A stretch of DNA of 64,000 nt, from positions 90,636-154,635 of the forward strand of contig WACJ01000431.1 in assembly GCA_008973525.1 (NCBI GenBank), written 5' to 3'. Of this stretch, positions 12,901-23,954 are shown in pieces. The notes under the pieces are model-generated. The model was not told where the DNA came from. It did not search any database and worked only from the letters and a program-made list of their open reading frames with translations. This stretch comes from Stenopsyche tienmushanensis (lineage: Eukaryota; Arthropoda; Insecta; Trichoptera; Stenopsychidae). The translations under genes were made by a program, and so were the position numbers. Within the stretch, counting starts at the first letter, position 1; the number at the start of each line of letters is the position of its first letter.

Positions 12901-14195
12901 ATAATTTTGGACTTTATAAATGTTGTAATTTTAATGCAAACATATATTAATATGCGTCTATAATGTCGATTTTTTAAAACTACTGGAAAATAATTTTCCT
13001 CGGTTTTCTTTTTCTTCCTTTTTTATGGTTTTCTGTGATATTTTTGTATTATTAACTGATATTATTATATTTTTTTAAAAATGATTTAAAGGCTTAGTCG
13101 AGTTAAGTTGTTGTTCAATTGGCATTACGGTCATGGTCGTGGATTGTTTCCTGTCATTGTATGCTGTATGTGTTTTATTTGAGATTAACAGGCGATCACA
13201 TATTAAGGGTTAAATTGCAATTGCACCGAAGGATGCACATACGCGCATCTCTGTCTAAATTTCATTTGCTGAAAGAGACGTGTGATGGACGTACCTCTTC
13301 ATCCCCCTCGATGAGCGACTGCACCACTACAACCTTCATAGATAAGTTATCTTAAACAGTTCAGTTTTCATCGACTATCTTCGAAGGCGTTCATTTTCTT
13401 ACTGAAAAAGATTTTTGCGCATTAATCGTTAATATTCGATAACCTTAAATGAGTGTATTGAGATGTAGTTGAAACAATGGCTGTTATATTGAGGAAAATT
13501 AATAGTATAAATGTTTATTAATGGTCCATGCGCACCGAGAATGGAAAATTCTTTAATTTTATGTATTCCTGATAACCCTTTGCCGACTACGGCGTATTGC
13601 TCCGCTCGTAAAATAGTCCCACCGATGCTTTGCTTCCTTCAGGATTGAACTCTGCGTGTTCGTAGCGTTGACTTAAGTATTCTGCAGTGCATTTGGATTC
13701 TACAAAACAAATTTAATGCAAATATTTTTTATTAAAAAAATAATTTCATTTATATTTATTCTTTTATTAATACAATGTACTGGAAAGTATTTTTGAATCA
13801 AGTTTTCTTAGATGTTGTGAGTAATTTTACGATTTTTATATTCATGTAATATTTTATACGTTAGGTAAAACTATTTAGGTATTCCGAAAGTAGTATTTCG
13901 TTTAGTGACATGCTTTTCTTGAAGTTTTTTTTTCATTTTAATATGATTTTTGTTACATTGATATTCTGTTCGTTTTTATTCAATTTTGACATATAGTATG
14001 AATTTCTATTATTGTTAAAATTATTTTTCAAATGAATACCCTAACATTAAAATGACATCAAGTTTGGCCAAATGAGTTGTTGTTTGATTGGCATTACGGT
14101 CCTAGCTGCAAGTGCAACAAGTTGAATCGGTAGCTTTATTGTATTCGGGATGCAGAAATACGAGGAGCCACATGCACATTGGCATGGGCCAGCTG
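9955..14195 (+). repeat. Older, degraded Rpt-A cluster
   Basis: At least four diverged units in the same orientation as 1-2,360, with palindromes at 10328-10343, 11407-11421, 12724-12739 and 13523-13537. Spacing is about 1,080, 1,320 and 800 because of insertions and deletions; part of the unit is missing before 13,100. The copy at 12,724 has the palindrome changed on both sides (CGGTGTATGTACACCG), so the pairing is kept. The short ORFs in this interval fall in the repeat and differ between copies. Confidence 0.85.
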
Positions 14196-15349
14196 CATGT
14201 GTTGATTGCAATACGCATTCAACTATGTTTTATAAAAACGTATATTATATAATTCTTAAAAAATGTTTATGTTATCTTGAGAAATAGTTGAAATGCAATT
14301 ATTTCTTTATTGTTTAGTGGCGCTTGATAGCTTTTATATTAATCAATGCGTACCTATGTAGAAATTGAGTGCTTATGTGGAATAGGAAAATATCATGAAA
14401 TGTCGTAAGATTTATTTATTTATTTATTTTATTTATTTAGAAATTTATTCACAGCTTACGCCATATTACATAAAAACAAGTGAAATGAAATACAATGTAA
14501 AAAAAAATAATGTAAAAATAAAAAGATAAATATAAAATAAAATAAAGATAAAAAAAAATAAAAAAAACAAAATACATATAAATATAATAAAAATAATAAA
14601 AAATATAAAATAAAATAAATATAAATGAAATTAATCAATCGATTTAACGCCTAATGAGATACAAGTTGTTCTAGTAGGGTTAAGCTCGACTATATCAATG
14701 GAATTTTTTACGGAAGTAGTCTCATCTAAATAAGGTACATAATTCCTCGTACTAAGCTATTCGAAATCAGTCAAATCTTTAATTGTTAATGAAGATCAGT
14801 TTATTAAATTATTGATTGTCCAAAATTTAAATATCTCATAATATAATAATAGTTTGTTTTAATGCTTTCCACTATATTCGACATAAATTGAATGTTAAAG
14901 TTGCAATATTTAATGTTATAATTAATTATTTAAAAGGGGGGTTTCTTTATATGCTGTATCACAAATCAAGCAACAATTTATTTTGCGAACTTACTATCGA
15001 TAACACTCTTATTTATAAAACCAGTTAGACTAGGTTTACATGAATATGTTAACTGACTATTATATTTTAGTGTATTCATATATTTACAAGGATTTAAAAA
15101 CATTTATTTTTGAAAATGAATTGTTTGAGGAATTATTTACAAATACTAATTCAATTAATCTAAAAACGAATATGAAATTAGTAAACCATTCGAATATACG
15201 AATATTTTATAAATTTATATATATGCTTTTTTACAAGGCAAAATTGGAGTTAAATTTTTACCTGTATCCTATATTTCTAGCCTCCTGTCGGGTTCGTGTT
15301 CGCGGGTTGAGTCAATTCGCATCCAAACAGAAGATAATGGTTGAAAACT
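14196..15349. other. AT-rich spacer with a simple-sequence tract
   Basis: Positions 14,405-14,635 are almost pure A/T with TTTA/AAAT-type runs; the minus-strand ORF there is a low-complexity artefact. The 106-codon ORF at 15,040-15,360 has skewed AT-driven composition (Ile, Asn, Tyr, Phe, Leu), ends by running into the Rpt-A fragment, and matches no family I recognise. I regard it as chance. Confidence 0.5.
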
Positions 15350-15705
15350 GTTTAGAATAACTTGTCTATGAAGTTTGTGGTGGTGCTATCTCGCATTGAT
15401 AAGGGATGAAGAAGTACGTCCATTGCACGTCTCTTCCAGCAAATGACATTTAGACAGAGATGCACGTGTGTGCACCCTTCGGTGCAATTGCAATTTAACC
15501 TTTAACATATGACCGCCTGTAACTCTCAAATCGAACACATACAGTATACATTGACAGGGGCTAATCCATCATAAGCAGATCTCAACTTTTAGGTTCAGGA
15601 TTCCGATTAATAGGGAAATAATATGGCTTTTTAGTCGGAAAACCTCTCGAGACTCTCTTTAAACAAACACAAATGTGTCACAATAAAAATAAAATCTTCA
15701 CGACC
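15350..15705 (-). repeat. Rpt-A fragment with variant tail
   Basis: Homologous to 6,955-7,305 along its full length, including the non-standard tail after the TCAACTTTT block. It shares the AGACAGAGAT core and the GGTGCAATTGCAATTTAACC segment (reverse strand of the usual unit). The two copies define a subfamily with a different end. Confidence 0.8.
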
Positions 15706-15720
15706 TTCAAGTAACACAGG

Positions 15721-16035
15721 TTAACCTTTTGAGGAGTGAGTAAATTAAAAACCGATTAAATCGTTAATGCCATAATCGCATTATACCGATTACTTTCTGT
15801 CAGCTCCTATCAGCGTATGACAATCTTCAATTCAAGGCAGAGTCAATTGTAAATAAATTCTGTTGATAGCATATAAGATTGCATTTCTTTACATAAACAA
15901 TACACAAAAAAATAATTCATTTGCTCCTGCTTTAGAAGGAAATGGTAATTGAACAAAATCTCATTCAACAAGCAGTGATAACACTGTCGATAGCACAACA
16001 TATTCGGTCATTTCTTTGCGTAAACAAATAACACA
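15721..16035 (+). mobile_element. Left part of a piggyBac-like nonautonomous element
   Basis: Begins TTAACCTTTTGAGGAGTGAG, matching the left end of the short element at 23,682 (TTAACCCTTTGAGTAGTGAG). The two share a further block around ACTGTCGATAGCACA...TATTCGGTCATTT (15,983-16,015 here). piggyBac elements insert at TTAA and begin with CCC/CCT. A GGGTTAA at 16,536-16,542 could be the right end, but the terminal repeat there is poor. Confidence 0.5.
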
Positions 16036-16746
16036 TTTGAAATCGAAATCATTATTAGTCAATAAATTTGGGCTAACGAACAATATAATCGTGCGATGTA
16101 TGCGGGAAAGCTCTCCGTCTCTGTCTCGCGAACTGCGCTAAGTTCTCTCTGTCTCTGTCTGCCTCCGAGCTTCAATGCACAAGAGTGCTCTTTCTGAATA
16201 GTGAAGGTAATATTGAAGACCCTTCGATAGTACTCCCATAGAGGTTAAGCTGTCTAATGAGGATACAAGCTCGCGTGTGAGCTACTTCAGTGAGAATTTA
16301 TATCTTATTGCATTTCCAATATCTTATCTTATCAAAACAAACTCCTGTTCGCAAGACAACACTCATTCTGTTCTTAATAGCTTATCCGACGATAACGATT
16401 TCAGTTAATTACACCTAAACATTATGACGGTTAAAAGATTCAACATTAACGAGTTTTTATAAAATATATATATATGCACGAGTGTATGATGAGACGCAAA
16501 ACACCCGTCTCTGTTTCACGATTTCCGTTCCGATAGGGTTAAATTATCTCATTGAGATAATAGCTTAATTATTAATTATGATATACGTGTACATTTTGTA
16601 ATTAGAATTTATTAATATTATTTAGAAAGTTAGTTGTTTATTGAAGTTCTAATGATTGTCGAGTGTGTAAAAGAAATCATAAGTTACGTTGAATGTATAT
16701 TCGTAAATATAGGCCATCTCGTGTTAGCGTGTACTGTTTAAGCAAC
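16036..16746. other. Unclassified sequence with CTCTGTCT repeats
   Basis: Contains short CTCTGTCTCTGTCTGC-type runs near 16,120-16,165 and the block CAAGAGTGCTCTTTCTGAAT at about 16,182, which recurs near 22,384. The remainder is AT-rich with no gene visible. Confidence 0.4.
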
Positions 16747-16910
16747 GCCCATTTTATACAGGCTGTCCCTTTTAAAATGAAACATGCAAATATGTTCCAT
16801 ACATATATGTTAAACAGTGTAGTCGCCATTTGGCTTGCCCTCGGTCACTTATGATGCCCTAATCCATAAGCCGGTCCGATGAAGCTGTTATGACCAAATA
16901 AGGACACGCT
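16747..16910 (+). repeat. Rpt-D copy 1 (TACAGGCTGTCC repeat)
   Basis: Starts GCCCATTTTATACAGGCTG, contains CGCCATTTGGC and TTATGATGCCCTAATCCAT, and ends near ATGACCAAATAAGGA. The same order of blocks is found in four other places in 18-32 kb. TACAGGGTGTCC-type motifs are widespread in arthropod repeats. No RNA polymerase III promoter is obvious, and the class (MITE or SINE) is undecided. Confidence 0.75.
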
Positions 16911-17391
16911 TCGAGATTTGAGATATTGATACGTTTGCAATTGAACTAAGGGGTCATCTCACTTTGACGGCCCAAAATATTGGCATTTTTTTTCACAGTA
17001 AATACACCGTATAATGAAATTAATCTTTTTTGGATTTATTATGGCGCTCTTATATAATACTAAAAACCTAAAACAAGCAATCAAAAAGATTCTTAACCTG
17101 TAGGAGTGTATGACCAAACAATAGGTCTCAGAGCCTTTGAGGCGCAATCTGGACGGAGTGATTGCTTCGAGCGAATTAGCTGTTATAGCATTGAAATGAT
17201 CCGCATTTCTTCACCAAAATTATAGACGACATTTTTAGAGATATGTACTTGAGATCGCACGTGAGAATGGATTTTGGTCTCCTGACCCAGCTGTCCGAGT
17301 AAGAGAAAAGGGAGTTAATAATGGGATTTTGCAGATGATGAATTACTGACATGATCTATATTATATATACATATATATTTATATATATATA

Positions 17392-17830
17392 CAGCAGACC
17401 TGCAGTAATCCGACCCCAGTCTAATCCGGCGCCCCCTGTAATCCGACATCCCAATAAAAGTATAGTATATCTACGGTAAAACTTCGTCAATGTAAATATG
17501 CCAAGTTTTTGTTTGTAAGCTGACAAGTGAGTACGGCGTAGGACAATCCATTATTTTTGATACAATAACAAACCGCGAGAACGTTCAAAAGTTTGCCTTC
17601 ACAATTGATTGTAGGCCAGAGAAGAGAAACTTTCAAGAACATCTTAAACATCCAAAGGTGGAAGAAACTTTGTTTATGTGGTTTCTTCGGGAAAGAAATA
17701 GCTATATACCTATTTTCGGTCACATATTGGCCATGAAAGTAATGTTGTTTTACAAGAAGATAACAAAAAAGACAATAGCTAGCAAGGGATAGTTAAGACG
17801 CTTCAAAAAATCGTCACGGAATACGTTTGA
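17392..17830 (+). pseudogene. pogo/Tigger-like transposase, N-terminal DNA-binding half
   Basis: A CAGCAGACCTGCAGTAATCC terminal motif at 17,392 is followed from 17,517 by a long open frame. It reads KLTSEYGVGQSIIFDTI, then NRENVQKFAFTID, then VEETLFMWFLRERN, then IPIFGHILAMKVMLFYKK, a TAG in place of an expected Trp, and LRRFKK. This order is that of the pogo family: a helix-turn-helix of the YGVGKSTVSDI type, then the CENP-B-like domain with LEEALYLWFLQ-, IPISGPILQ- and GWLRRFKKRHG-type motifs, which binds the transposon ends. The stop and the loss of everything beyond about residue 115 make it dead; the DDE catalytic half is absent. A pogo-type assignment is well supported by the run of motifs in one frame. 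Confidence 0.75.
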
Positions 17831-18044
17831 CGACAGCGACAGGTTTTTATTTTTTATAATTGCTATGGCCATTGTGGTTATGACGTTAATTCTATAATGT
17901 GAATCTTTGTATTATTTAAGTATATGTCATAATATTTCGGATTACAAGTATTTCTTTCCAAAAAGTTGTAGACTTTCAATATATGCCTACCTCCCTACCA
18001 GCTGCCTCAATAATTTGATTAATTATTGATACATTGTAAGTGTC

Positions 18045-18273
18045 CAGCGGTGGATTCAAGAAATTGCTCAAAGAATATTTTCATCCTTTGAAATACACGG
18101 ATTCATTTTTACGCGGTATCTAGAAATCGCGGTTAAAATACCAACCTTCAATTGAAAAGCTAGGCCGTTCTCTGTCTACACATTGTTCGGCCAGTGAAGC
18201 CTTGTCAAAATGGGTCCAAGGGGCTTCAAACTTAAATTTTGCCGAGGGTCTCTCAAGTGCTAAACCGCCACTG
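18045..18273. mobile_element. hAT-type MITE with degenerate 8-bp target duplication
   Basis: Left end CAGCGGTGGATTCAAG and right end TAAACCGCCACTG are imperfect inverted repeats beginning CAGYGG, the hAT signature. The flanking octamers are TAAGTGTC (18,037-18,044) and TGAGTTTC (18,274-18,281), 6 of 8 identical, as expected of an old 8-bp duplication. At 229 bases with no coding capacity, it is nonautonomous. Confidence 0.65.
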
Positions 18274-18530
18274 TGAGTTTCAATTAAATATGTGCGATTG
18301 AATTGTAATATTCAACAGGTAGCTCAGTTATTATTGTCATATTAGCGTAAATTCTCTTATTCCAGGTTTTTCAATGAATACGTCAGTAACAAGTTTATTT
18401 AATAAAGGCATTTTTAAAGCCGGTTGTTTGTCAGAACGCAAATAATCATTGAGGCTATTTTGGGAATCATGTCTTAAATTGAACACACTTCGGCTATATA
18501 TTTTCAGCATGTGTGTGTTTTTCAGGGAAC

Positions 18531-18690
18531 GCCCATTTTATACAGGCTGTCCTGTTAGAAACTAAATATGTCACATATAGGTTGTAACGTATTGCCGCCA
18601 TTTTGTAAGCTCTCGGATACTTATGATGCCCTAATCCATGGATCGGGTCCATGGTGCTATTATGACCCAATAAGGACATGGATCGGGATT
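18531..18690 (+). repeat. Rpt-D copy 2
   Basis: GCCCATTTTATACAGGCTG, then GCCGCCATTTTGTAAG, then TTATGATGCCCTAATCCATG, then TATGACCCAATAAGGACATG, in the same order as copy 1. A short ORF overlaps it in the minus sense but is not conserved in the other copies. Confidence 0.8.
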
Positions 18691-18959
18691 CGAATTTGGA
18701 AATATAAATGGATACGCAACCGAAGATTTATTAGTATGATTTGAAATTAAACGTGTAAGTTCAATAATTATGAATGTATTCATAGATGTTAATATTTTTA
18801 TTGGTTTATATTTTTTTCTTATTATTGAGAGTGGATTGCAAATTTATTTTCTTTCAATCAAATAATGCTTTATTAGTTAATTTTAAAAACAGTAATAATA
18901 CAGATTTATTTGTTCTCTTATGTGGCTTGTTTAATAAAGAAATTATGATTAATACTTTT

Positions 18960-19375
18960 ATTCAGATAATACTTGATGGTAATGTTGTCGATATGACACT
19001 ATAGAAATTGACGGTTTCGTTTTGGAAGAAGTGCGGACTGGTGATTCCACCAGAACAAAATTCGCACCAAAAAGTGACTTTCTCGGTATGCATTTTGTGC
19101 TGGTGTATCTCATAAAGATTGGCATCGTCCTAAATCCAACAATTTTACATGTTCACACATTAATTCACACAAAAAATGTCTTCGTTGCTAAAGCTGATTT
19201 TTTTTGACGAAATTTGGACTAACTTTCAATTGATCCAGAATGATTCAATCAGCGAACATACGGCGTTGTCTATGGTTGTTTAGTTCCTGGGACATTTCGA
19301 TTTTATACGAACGCAGACCCAAGTCCCGTCGCAAATTTGCCAAGTTGAAGTCACCGAAAGGCCAAGTTTTTGTGA
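18960..19375 (-). pseudogene. Tc1/mariner-superfamily transposase relic (DDE_3 type)
   Basis: On the minus strand, 19,320 down to about 18,960 reads LRSYKIEMSQELNNHRQRR, then LDQLKVSPNFVKK, then, after a frameshift, SFSNEDIFCVN, a degenerate NCWI block, EKVTFWCEF and GGITSPHFFQNE. These match in order the catalytic region of a common insect transposase type (YKIQLTQELKP, then IIFSDEAHF, then VTVWCGF, then GIIGPYFFEN). The first catalytic Asp position is Asn here (SNED instead of SDEA). Stops and shifts show that it is dead. Neither terminal repeat is visible; it abuts the piggyBac relic to the right. Confidence 0.65.
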
Positions 19376-19559
19376 ATGACTAGAAATTGACTGCCTCAGG
19401 TTTCCCGTACAATACTACTTTTTTTATTTATTTTTTTTTGTTCTGAGCTTAATAATATTTTTTTATTTATTTAAACCATTTTTTTTCAAATTCATAATGA
19501 TATAAAACTTATCACTCATTTACGCTTTTATGGCATCTTTAAAATTGTTCATTTTCTTA

Positions 19560-20420
19560 ATCTTTTTTCTTTATTTGGTGTCACCAGGTGATCCGTTAGA
19601 GTTTGTAAATATTTTTGGCGTACATCAGTGGGATGATTAGTTCTCTGGTTCATTCTTATAATATAAAGTATGAATGATGCTAATGCTGCAGTATTCATCA
19701 TATTGAAGAAAAAAACTGCCATATTTTATTTTCGGTGCACAAAATAATAGTTTTCACGCAAGTAGAGCAAGCTGTGTGCCAAAAAACCATCAACTGTAGT
19801 TTTGTATAAATAGAGTTAACTTCTTTAAGCTATTTTTTAGCTCAAAAATGATTTCTGCCTCGTATAACAAGATACCACTCTCTTAGTTTACCAGCACTTG
19901 CTTGCTCTACTAGCTTGAAAACCAGCCTCATGTGCACCGGGCATTAGTCTGCCATTTGTATGTATACTTATCAAGCATCTGCTCCATAACGTCAACACTT
20001 CCCTTGTACTTCTTGTAAAATAACACAACCTGTGGCTTTTGGGCTTCTCCAACAACTTCGGTATCATAATGGACAAGAGTTAATGAGATGGCGACTTTTG
20101 ATTTTTTCTGAACGTATGAAACAGCTGCAGCATTGTGCAATCCGAACACGGATTAATATATTGAACGACGATGTTCTAACAACATTTTTTATTCCGGCGG
20201 ATAGTCATAACATAAGCAAATTCTGCTTGCTGTAATATGTTCACGCTATCATATGTTATGAAATAGTTGTCAATAATAACCGTTTTTCCACTTCTTTTGA
20301 ACTTGTCAGTTAATTACAGTAGCACTTTTTCAGTATACAGGATACATGGGATATCCTTTACAAGGATATCCATTTCCTGAATCACAGACTCAACATCTGG
20401 ATTTTACAGACATTTGGTGT
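19560..20420 (-). pseudogene. piggyBac-like transposase relic
   Basis: Minus-strand frames from 20,400 downward give VLL-LTDKFKRSGKTVIIDN, then YFITYDSVNILQQAEFAYVM, TIRRNKK, and, after a break, SYVQKKSKVAISLTLVHYD, KPQVVLFYKKYKGSVDVMEQ and MLDKYTYKWQT. A later frame gives FNMMNTAALASFILYI and YLQTLTDHLVTP. In piggyBac transposases the corresponding motifs are the DN-F/Y-T block, the GG-VD-MDQM block with the last catalytic Asp, a -RRWPL- block, and a late membrane-like N-AYIIY helix. The Asp residues of VIIDN and SVDVM are both present, but stops and frameshifts break the protein. A GGGTTAA at 20,829-20,835 would fit the element's 5' end with its TTAA target. Confidence 0.75.
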
Positions 20421-21500
20421 AAAAACATTTTCTGCAGCACAGATAAAAGAAAAATATTAGATTAAATATGGGTTTTTTCAAACATATGATGCGAAATGAT
20501 TTCATACTACAAAGATAAAAATACAGATCAACATGAGAAATATGATAAAATATCTTATGGAGTGAAAGGATAAAAAAATCGCTACGGAACATATATAAAA
20601 TCGAGATTTTCCATACAAATTCTATGAAAAAAAAAAAATCAGGTTCTGGCCAGACTACTTTCTTTGTAATATCCTTTTTTCTCGAAATACAAGGATCCCA
20701 ATTTTTTTTAAAAAAACTCTAAATTCTGTAAAACCCTTCAATTAACACACTCAGAGAGATTTGGTAAGATCAATACATAGCTACTATTAAAAAAAACACA
20801 AACCCCTCACCAATCTTATTGACAGAAGGGTTAAACAATATTTTGGATCTCAACCCGACGAAATGCTTTGCAATCATGTTTACTCGTTAAGATGATTGCA
20901 TACAGAACATACAAAATAAATAAATGGCAACGGTTATGAATCCTAAACACGAACTAAATGTTAAATTTACCATTAAATTTTGAGTGCATGATATGATATA
21001 TGGTATTAATAACATGTTTGAATTAATTATATAAGTGAAACCTTGTAATTGGCTTTATTACTATATCAAATCCATGACTAATTAAATGTAAGGCTGATGG
21101 TTTTCAAAAAAATAAAAATAAAGGAGAGTTTAATAGCTTTTTTCAAACTCTCCGATGCTCAGAGCGACCAGTCACCACTGGAATTCGGGATAGAGCGATG
21201 CTCATAAACACCAAATCTTAAAAGATAACATCAAAATTTGAATTTCATGATGCAATTCGGAAGTTGAAAGAGAAAGAGGTGTCATTTCCACATTAGAGTC
21301 CTGTGAGTTATTTAAAAATTCATCATTAGATAATATATTTAAATAAATTCTCCTAATAATACAATGTACCAAAAAATAGCCTGTAAAGTATCGAAAATAT
21401 TCATTAGAACTGGGAACATTTCCACTTTGTAAACATATCAAGAATATTTTTGTATGTTGGCGTTCGTTCATTCTCTTTATTACTGCATTCATTACTTAAG
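20421..21500. other. Unclassified AT-rich stretch
   Basis: Includes the probable outer part of the piggyBac-like element up to about 20,835. Beyond that no homology is visible. The 96-codon minus-strand ORF at 21,202-21,492 resembles nothing I know. Confidence 0.35.
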
Positions 21501-21503
21501 GGA

Positions 21504-21760
21504 CGTTTCTACCTTTTTGGTCTAAAAAATATTTTTTTCTTCGTGTATCGGAAAGAACTAATGTTTAAGAATGCGTTCAGTAAATTTAAAGTCGATATAA
21601 ATGAAATTCGCAATGTTATAGGCCGATGAGAAGAAGCTGCGCTTCGCAAAGCTGAAAAGAGGAGGGACTTTAAACGCGTTTTTTCTCGAAACTACTTTTT
21701 CCAAGCTCATGGAAGTGCACCCACACGCCCTTGATGAGCATTTTTTATGAAATTTGGTAG
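21504..21760 (+). repeat. Rpt-E, inverted partner of 55,527-55,678
   Basis: The + strand from 21,504 to 21,655 matches the reverse complement of 55,527-55,678, with blocks such as CGGAAAGAAC, AAGAATRCGTTCAGTA, GATATAAATGAAATT and TTATAGGCCGA in order. It is followed by AAACGCGTTTTTTCTCGAAA (21,673), a block also found in Rpt-C at about 29,836 and 48,051. It is probably part of a transposon not identifiable from this window. Confidence 0.7.
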
Positions 21761-22074
21761 GCATGTGTTTAATAAACGTCTTCATTGAATAGACTATAAT
21801 TATCAAAAAATATTCAAAAGCATTCATTTAATGAACAAAAAATGTTTGTAAAAACACAAACTTTTTTTGATCGCTCACTATTTTTTTATTTTCCAATGTT
21901 TCTTCTTAATTATAATCTAAGCTATAGACAATATTATACAAAGTAAAAATATGTTTATTTTTTTTGTTGCAAATCACCTGTCCAGAACTTAGGACTTCCA
22001 TGGTGAAGAATGTCATCGCTCGTGCACCGACATACGTGGCGTCTCCCACTTCCACTGCCATACTTTTCCAAACT

Positions 22075-22125
22075 TAAAAAAATATGTTTATGTTCAATAA
22101 AGATCGCCTAGTCAACACACTAAAT
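22075..22125 (+). mobile_element. 3' tail of a mariner-like element
   Basis: ATGTTCAATAAAGATCGCCT followed by A-GTCAAC matches the sequence immediately after the stop codon of the mariner relic at 58,370-58,400 (ATGTTCAATAAAGATCGCCT, then ACTCAA). No mariner coding sequence adjoins it on the left, so this is a severely truncated copy. Confidence 0.5.
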
Positions 22126-22140
22126 ATCAACATTCTATAT

Positions 22141-22434
22141 TTAAAACTTTTCGCATAAAAAAATGTTAAAAAACCGATCACATTTAAGTCCAACAACATA
22201 GAAATGGCCCTTGATAAATTTTTCGAACTTGTTAAATATAAATTTATAAATTCCCTCGGTTGTTATTAATATTGCATTATTATTACTCAGTTCATTAATA
22301 ACAACTTCTATTTGATTCAGAACATCAAGTACATACCGTCGCCCAACATATCGCCCACAACATCTCTCTTCGAGCTCAACGTACAAGAGTGCTCTTTCTG
22401 AATCACTGGAACTCGCTCGCAAATATGCGGTCAC
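22141..22434 (-). pseudogene. hAT-like transposase fragment (tentative)
   Basis: The 97-codon minus-strand frame contains VLDVLNQIEVVINELSNNNA followed by ILITTEGIYKFIFNKFE. hAT transposases of one insect-rich group have a region of the type LEPVEIA-ALCRRDANLLTAEGIFQFLFEKL, and the two agree in spacing and in the TTEGI-KFIF-K core. The first 30 residues (including RCCGRYVGRR) are not explained. It is related to the fragment at 60,100-60,300, whose end (LLDVLLPIEIATK) overlaps the start of this region. Stops bound it on both sides and no terminal repeats are seen. Confidence 0.35.
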
Positions 22435-22624
22435 CCTACCATACGCGATAAATTTTAGTAATCAAGCCATGTGTATTGCTCTTATCACCTCGGGTCCATT
22501 TTCACAATCTTACTCTCATTGTGATTTCTGCCTCGTATAACAAGATTTCTTAAACTCTTGCTCGATTGTTTAGAAAGCCAAGATAATTAAAACATAAGAA
22601 TATACGTTTGTTTTGGTTATGGCG

Positions 22625-22679
22625 TTTGTCATAATCCGCAAACCGGATAATCCGCACCCGAATAATCAAGAGTACACTG
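22625..22679. mobile_element. Right terminal repeat of a pogo/Tigger-like element
   Basis: Read inward on the minus strand from 22,679, the sequence is CAGTGTACTCTTGATTATTC followed by two further ATTATCCGG/GGATTAT-type subrepeats. CAGTG-start ends with repeated ATTATCCG units are characteristic of this group. No matching left end or coding sequence is adjacent. Confidence 0.6.
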
Positions 22680-22769
22680 AATTCAGATTAAAATGTCAAC
22701 CATGTCCATACATCTATAAATAATGGTTTAGATCTGCTCGTGAACGATTGAAAAGTATCACTGTGTGTT

Positions 22770-22990
22770 TGATTCCGGATCTGCCCTAAGTAACAGGCGA
22801 TCATAAGCTGCGAGTTTAACTTCAATTGCAGCGAACGGTGCAGACACGACCATCTCTGTCTAAATGCCATCAGCAGCTGTTGCCCCGAAAGAGATGCACG
22901 ATGGACGCACTTGTGCAAATGTCATCGATACGTCAGTGCACTAACACCAACGAGTAGTCTGATTTAGTGGTCATCAACAGTTTTTATAAA
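22770..22990 (+). repeat. Ancient Rpt-A core copy
   Basis: Keeps the order TGTGTTTGATT, AACAGGCGATCA, CAATTGCAGCGAACGGTGCA, CATCTCTGTCTAAATGCCAT, GAAAGAGATGCACGATGGAC, CAGTGCACTAACACC. Overall it is far more diverged than the 1-15 kb copies, but the CATCTCT/AGAGATG pairing is intact. Confidence 0.7.
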
Positions 22991-23149
22991 TCGTTATTTT
23001 TTAATTTTAATTTTAATCCGCAGTTAGGTGCTAATAAGGTCTTACATTCTATAAATAAAAGGTATTCGATTAATCACACGATTTTTTCACGCATTGGTGT
23101 TGAAAGTTGATCAGTTTCTAATAATTGTCATTTTAACTTCTGGCCAGTG

Positions 23150-23240
23150 CACATGTAGTACTTGTTATTGACATTCATACACTGTATGTACTCCTAGTAA
23201 TTCGATCGCCTTGCTTTAACCCAAACAATCCACTTCATTT
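23150..23240 (+). repeat. Rpt-F box (ACTCCTAGTA...CTTTAACCCAAAC)
   Basis: CACTGTATGTACTCCTAGTA, then CCTTGCTTTAACCCAAACAA. The same box is at about 60,612, 60,785 and 62,695. At 62.3-62.7 kb it follows an Rpt-A core at a similar distance, so the two may be parts of one old element. Confidence 0.65.
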
Positions 23241-23414
23241 CTGTTCATCTTTACACTATAGCCTTGATACAATATTGCGCCGTATGGCGACTGTGTTACA
23301 TGTCACTTAGTAACGCAGGCAACGTTTAGGAGGCGCGATGATGTAATGAATAGCGCGCACATTCAATTCGCGCAAAAATAGAACGCGCTAAGTACAATCC
23401 TTCTTGTTACAATC

Positions 23415-23585
23415 GAGCGACAACTTTGTTGCAGGAAATTCTATTAGGAGTGCATACAACGCATGGAAGTTAAACGACATGAGTACGCGTCTTATCAAGT
23501 GAACAAATAGCATACATTCAATATTAGAGGCTGATCAATTTTGAGCTTTATGGAATTTAATTTATAATTAATGTTATTATCGTAC
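23415..23585 (+). repeat. Rpt-G direct repeat, copy 1
   Basis: CAACTTTGTTGCAGGAAATT, then CTATTAGGAGTGCATACAAC and ATATTAGAGGCTGATCAATT. The same blocks recur at 23,955-24,117, about 537 bases later. Confidence 0.8.
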
Positions 23586-23681
23586 GTTAAAAGGTCATCG
23601 CGTGTATGACGCAGGATTATTTTTTGTTATTATTACATCGTTTTTTTTAATGTGATATTTGTAGTGAGTCTTGCTCACATT

Positions 23682-23908
23682 TTAACCCTTTGAGTAGTGA
23701 GCTAATTTTAATCATCATAAACTTGTATGTCCGCCATTTATCATCCGTACAAATCCATTTATCTGTCAGGACCGGCGCAGCGTGTATGAAACATGTATTT
23801 AAACAAATAAGCACTGTCAATAGCACATAATATTCGGTCATTTAAATTATTCACATGTGTTAAATGACCTTCAATTTATGCCGCCAGCTCTCAGTCTAAA
23901 AGGGTTAG
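23682..23908. mobile_element. piggyBac-like MITE
   Basis: Left end TTAACCCTTTGAGTAGTGAG; right end CTCTCAGTCTAAAAGGGTTA, followed by G. The ends are imperfect inverted repeats bounded by TTAA and a mutated TTAG, as expected of an element that inserts at TTAA and starts with CCC. It is 227 bases long, with no coding capacity. The MITE sits between the two copies of Rpt-G. Confidence 0.7.
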
Positions 23909-23954
23909 GTTGGCGTTGAAAAGGATCACGCTATGCGCAACATTTGTATTACAA

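Noticed and set aside
14456..14638. Minus-strand ORF rich in Phe, Leu, Ile and Tyr that looks like a membrane protein
   Set aside because: It is the translation of an AAAT/TTTA low-complexity tract; hydrophobicity follows from base composition.
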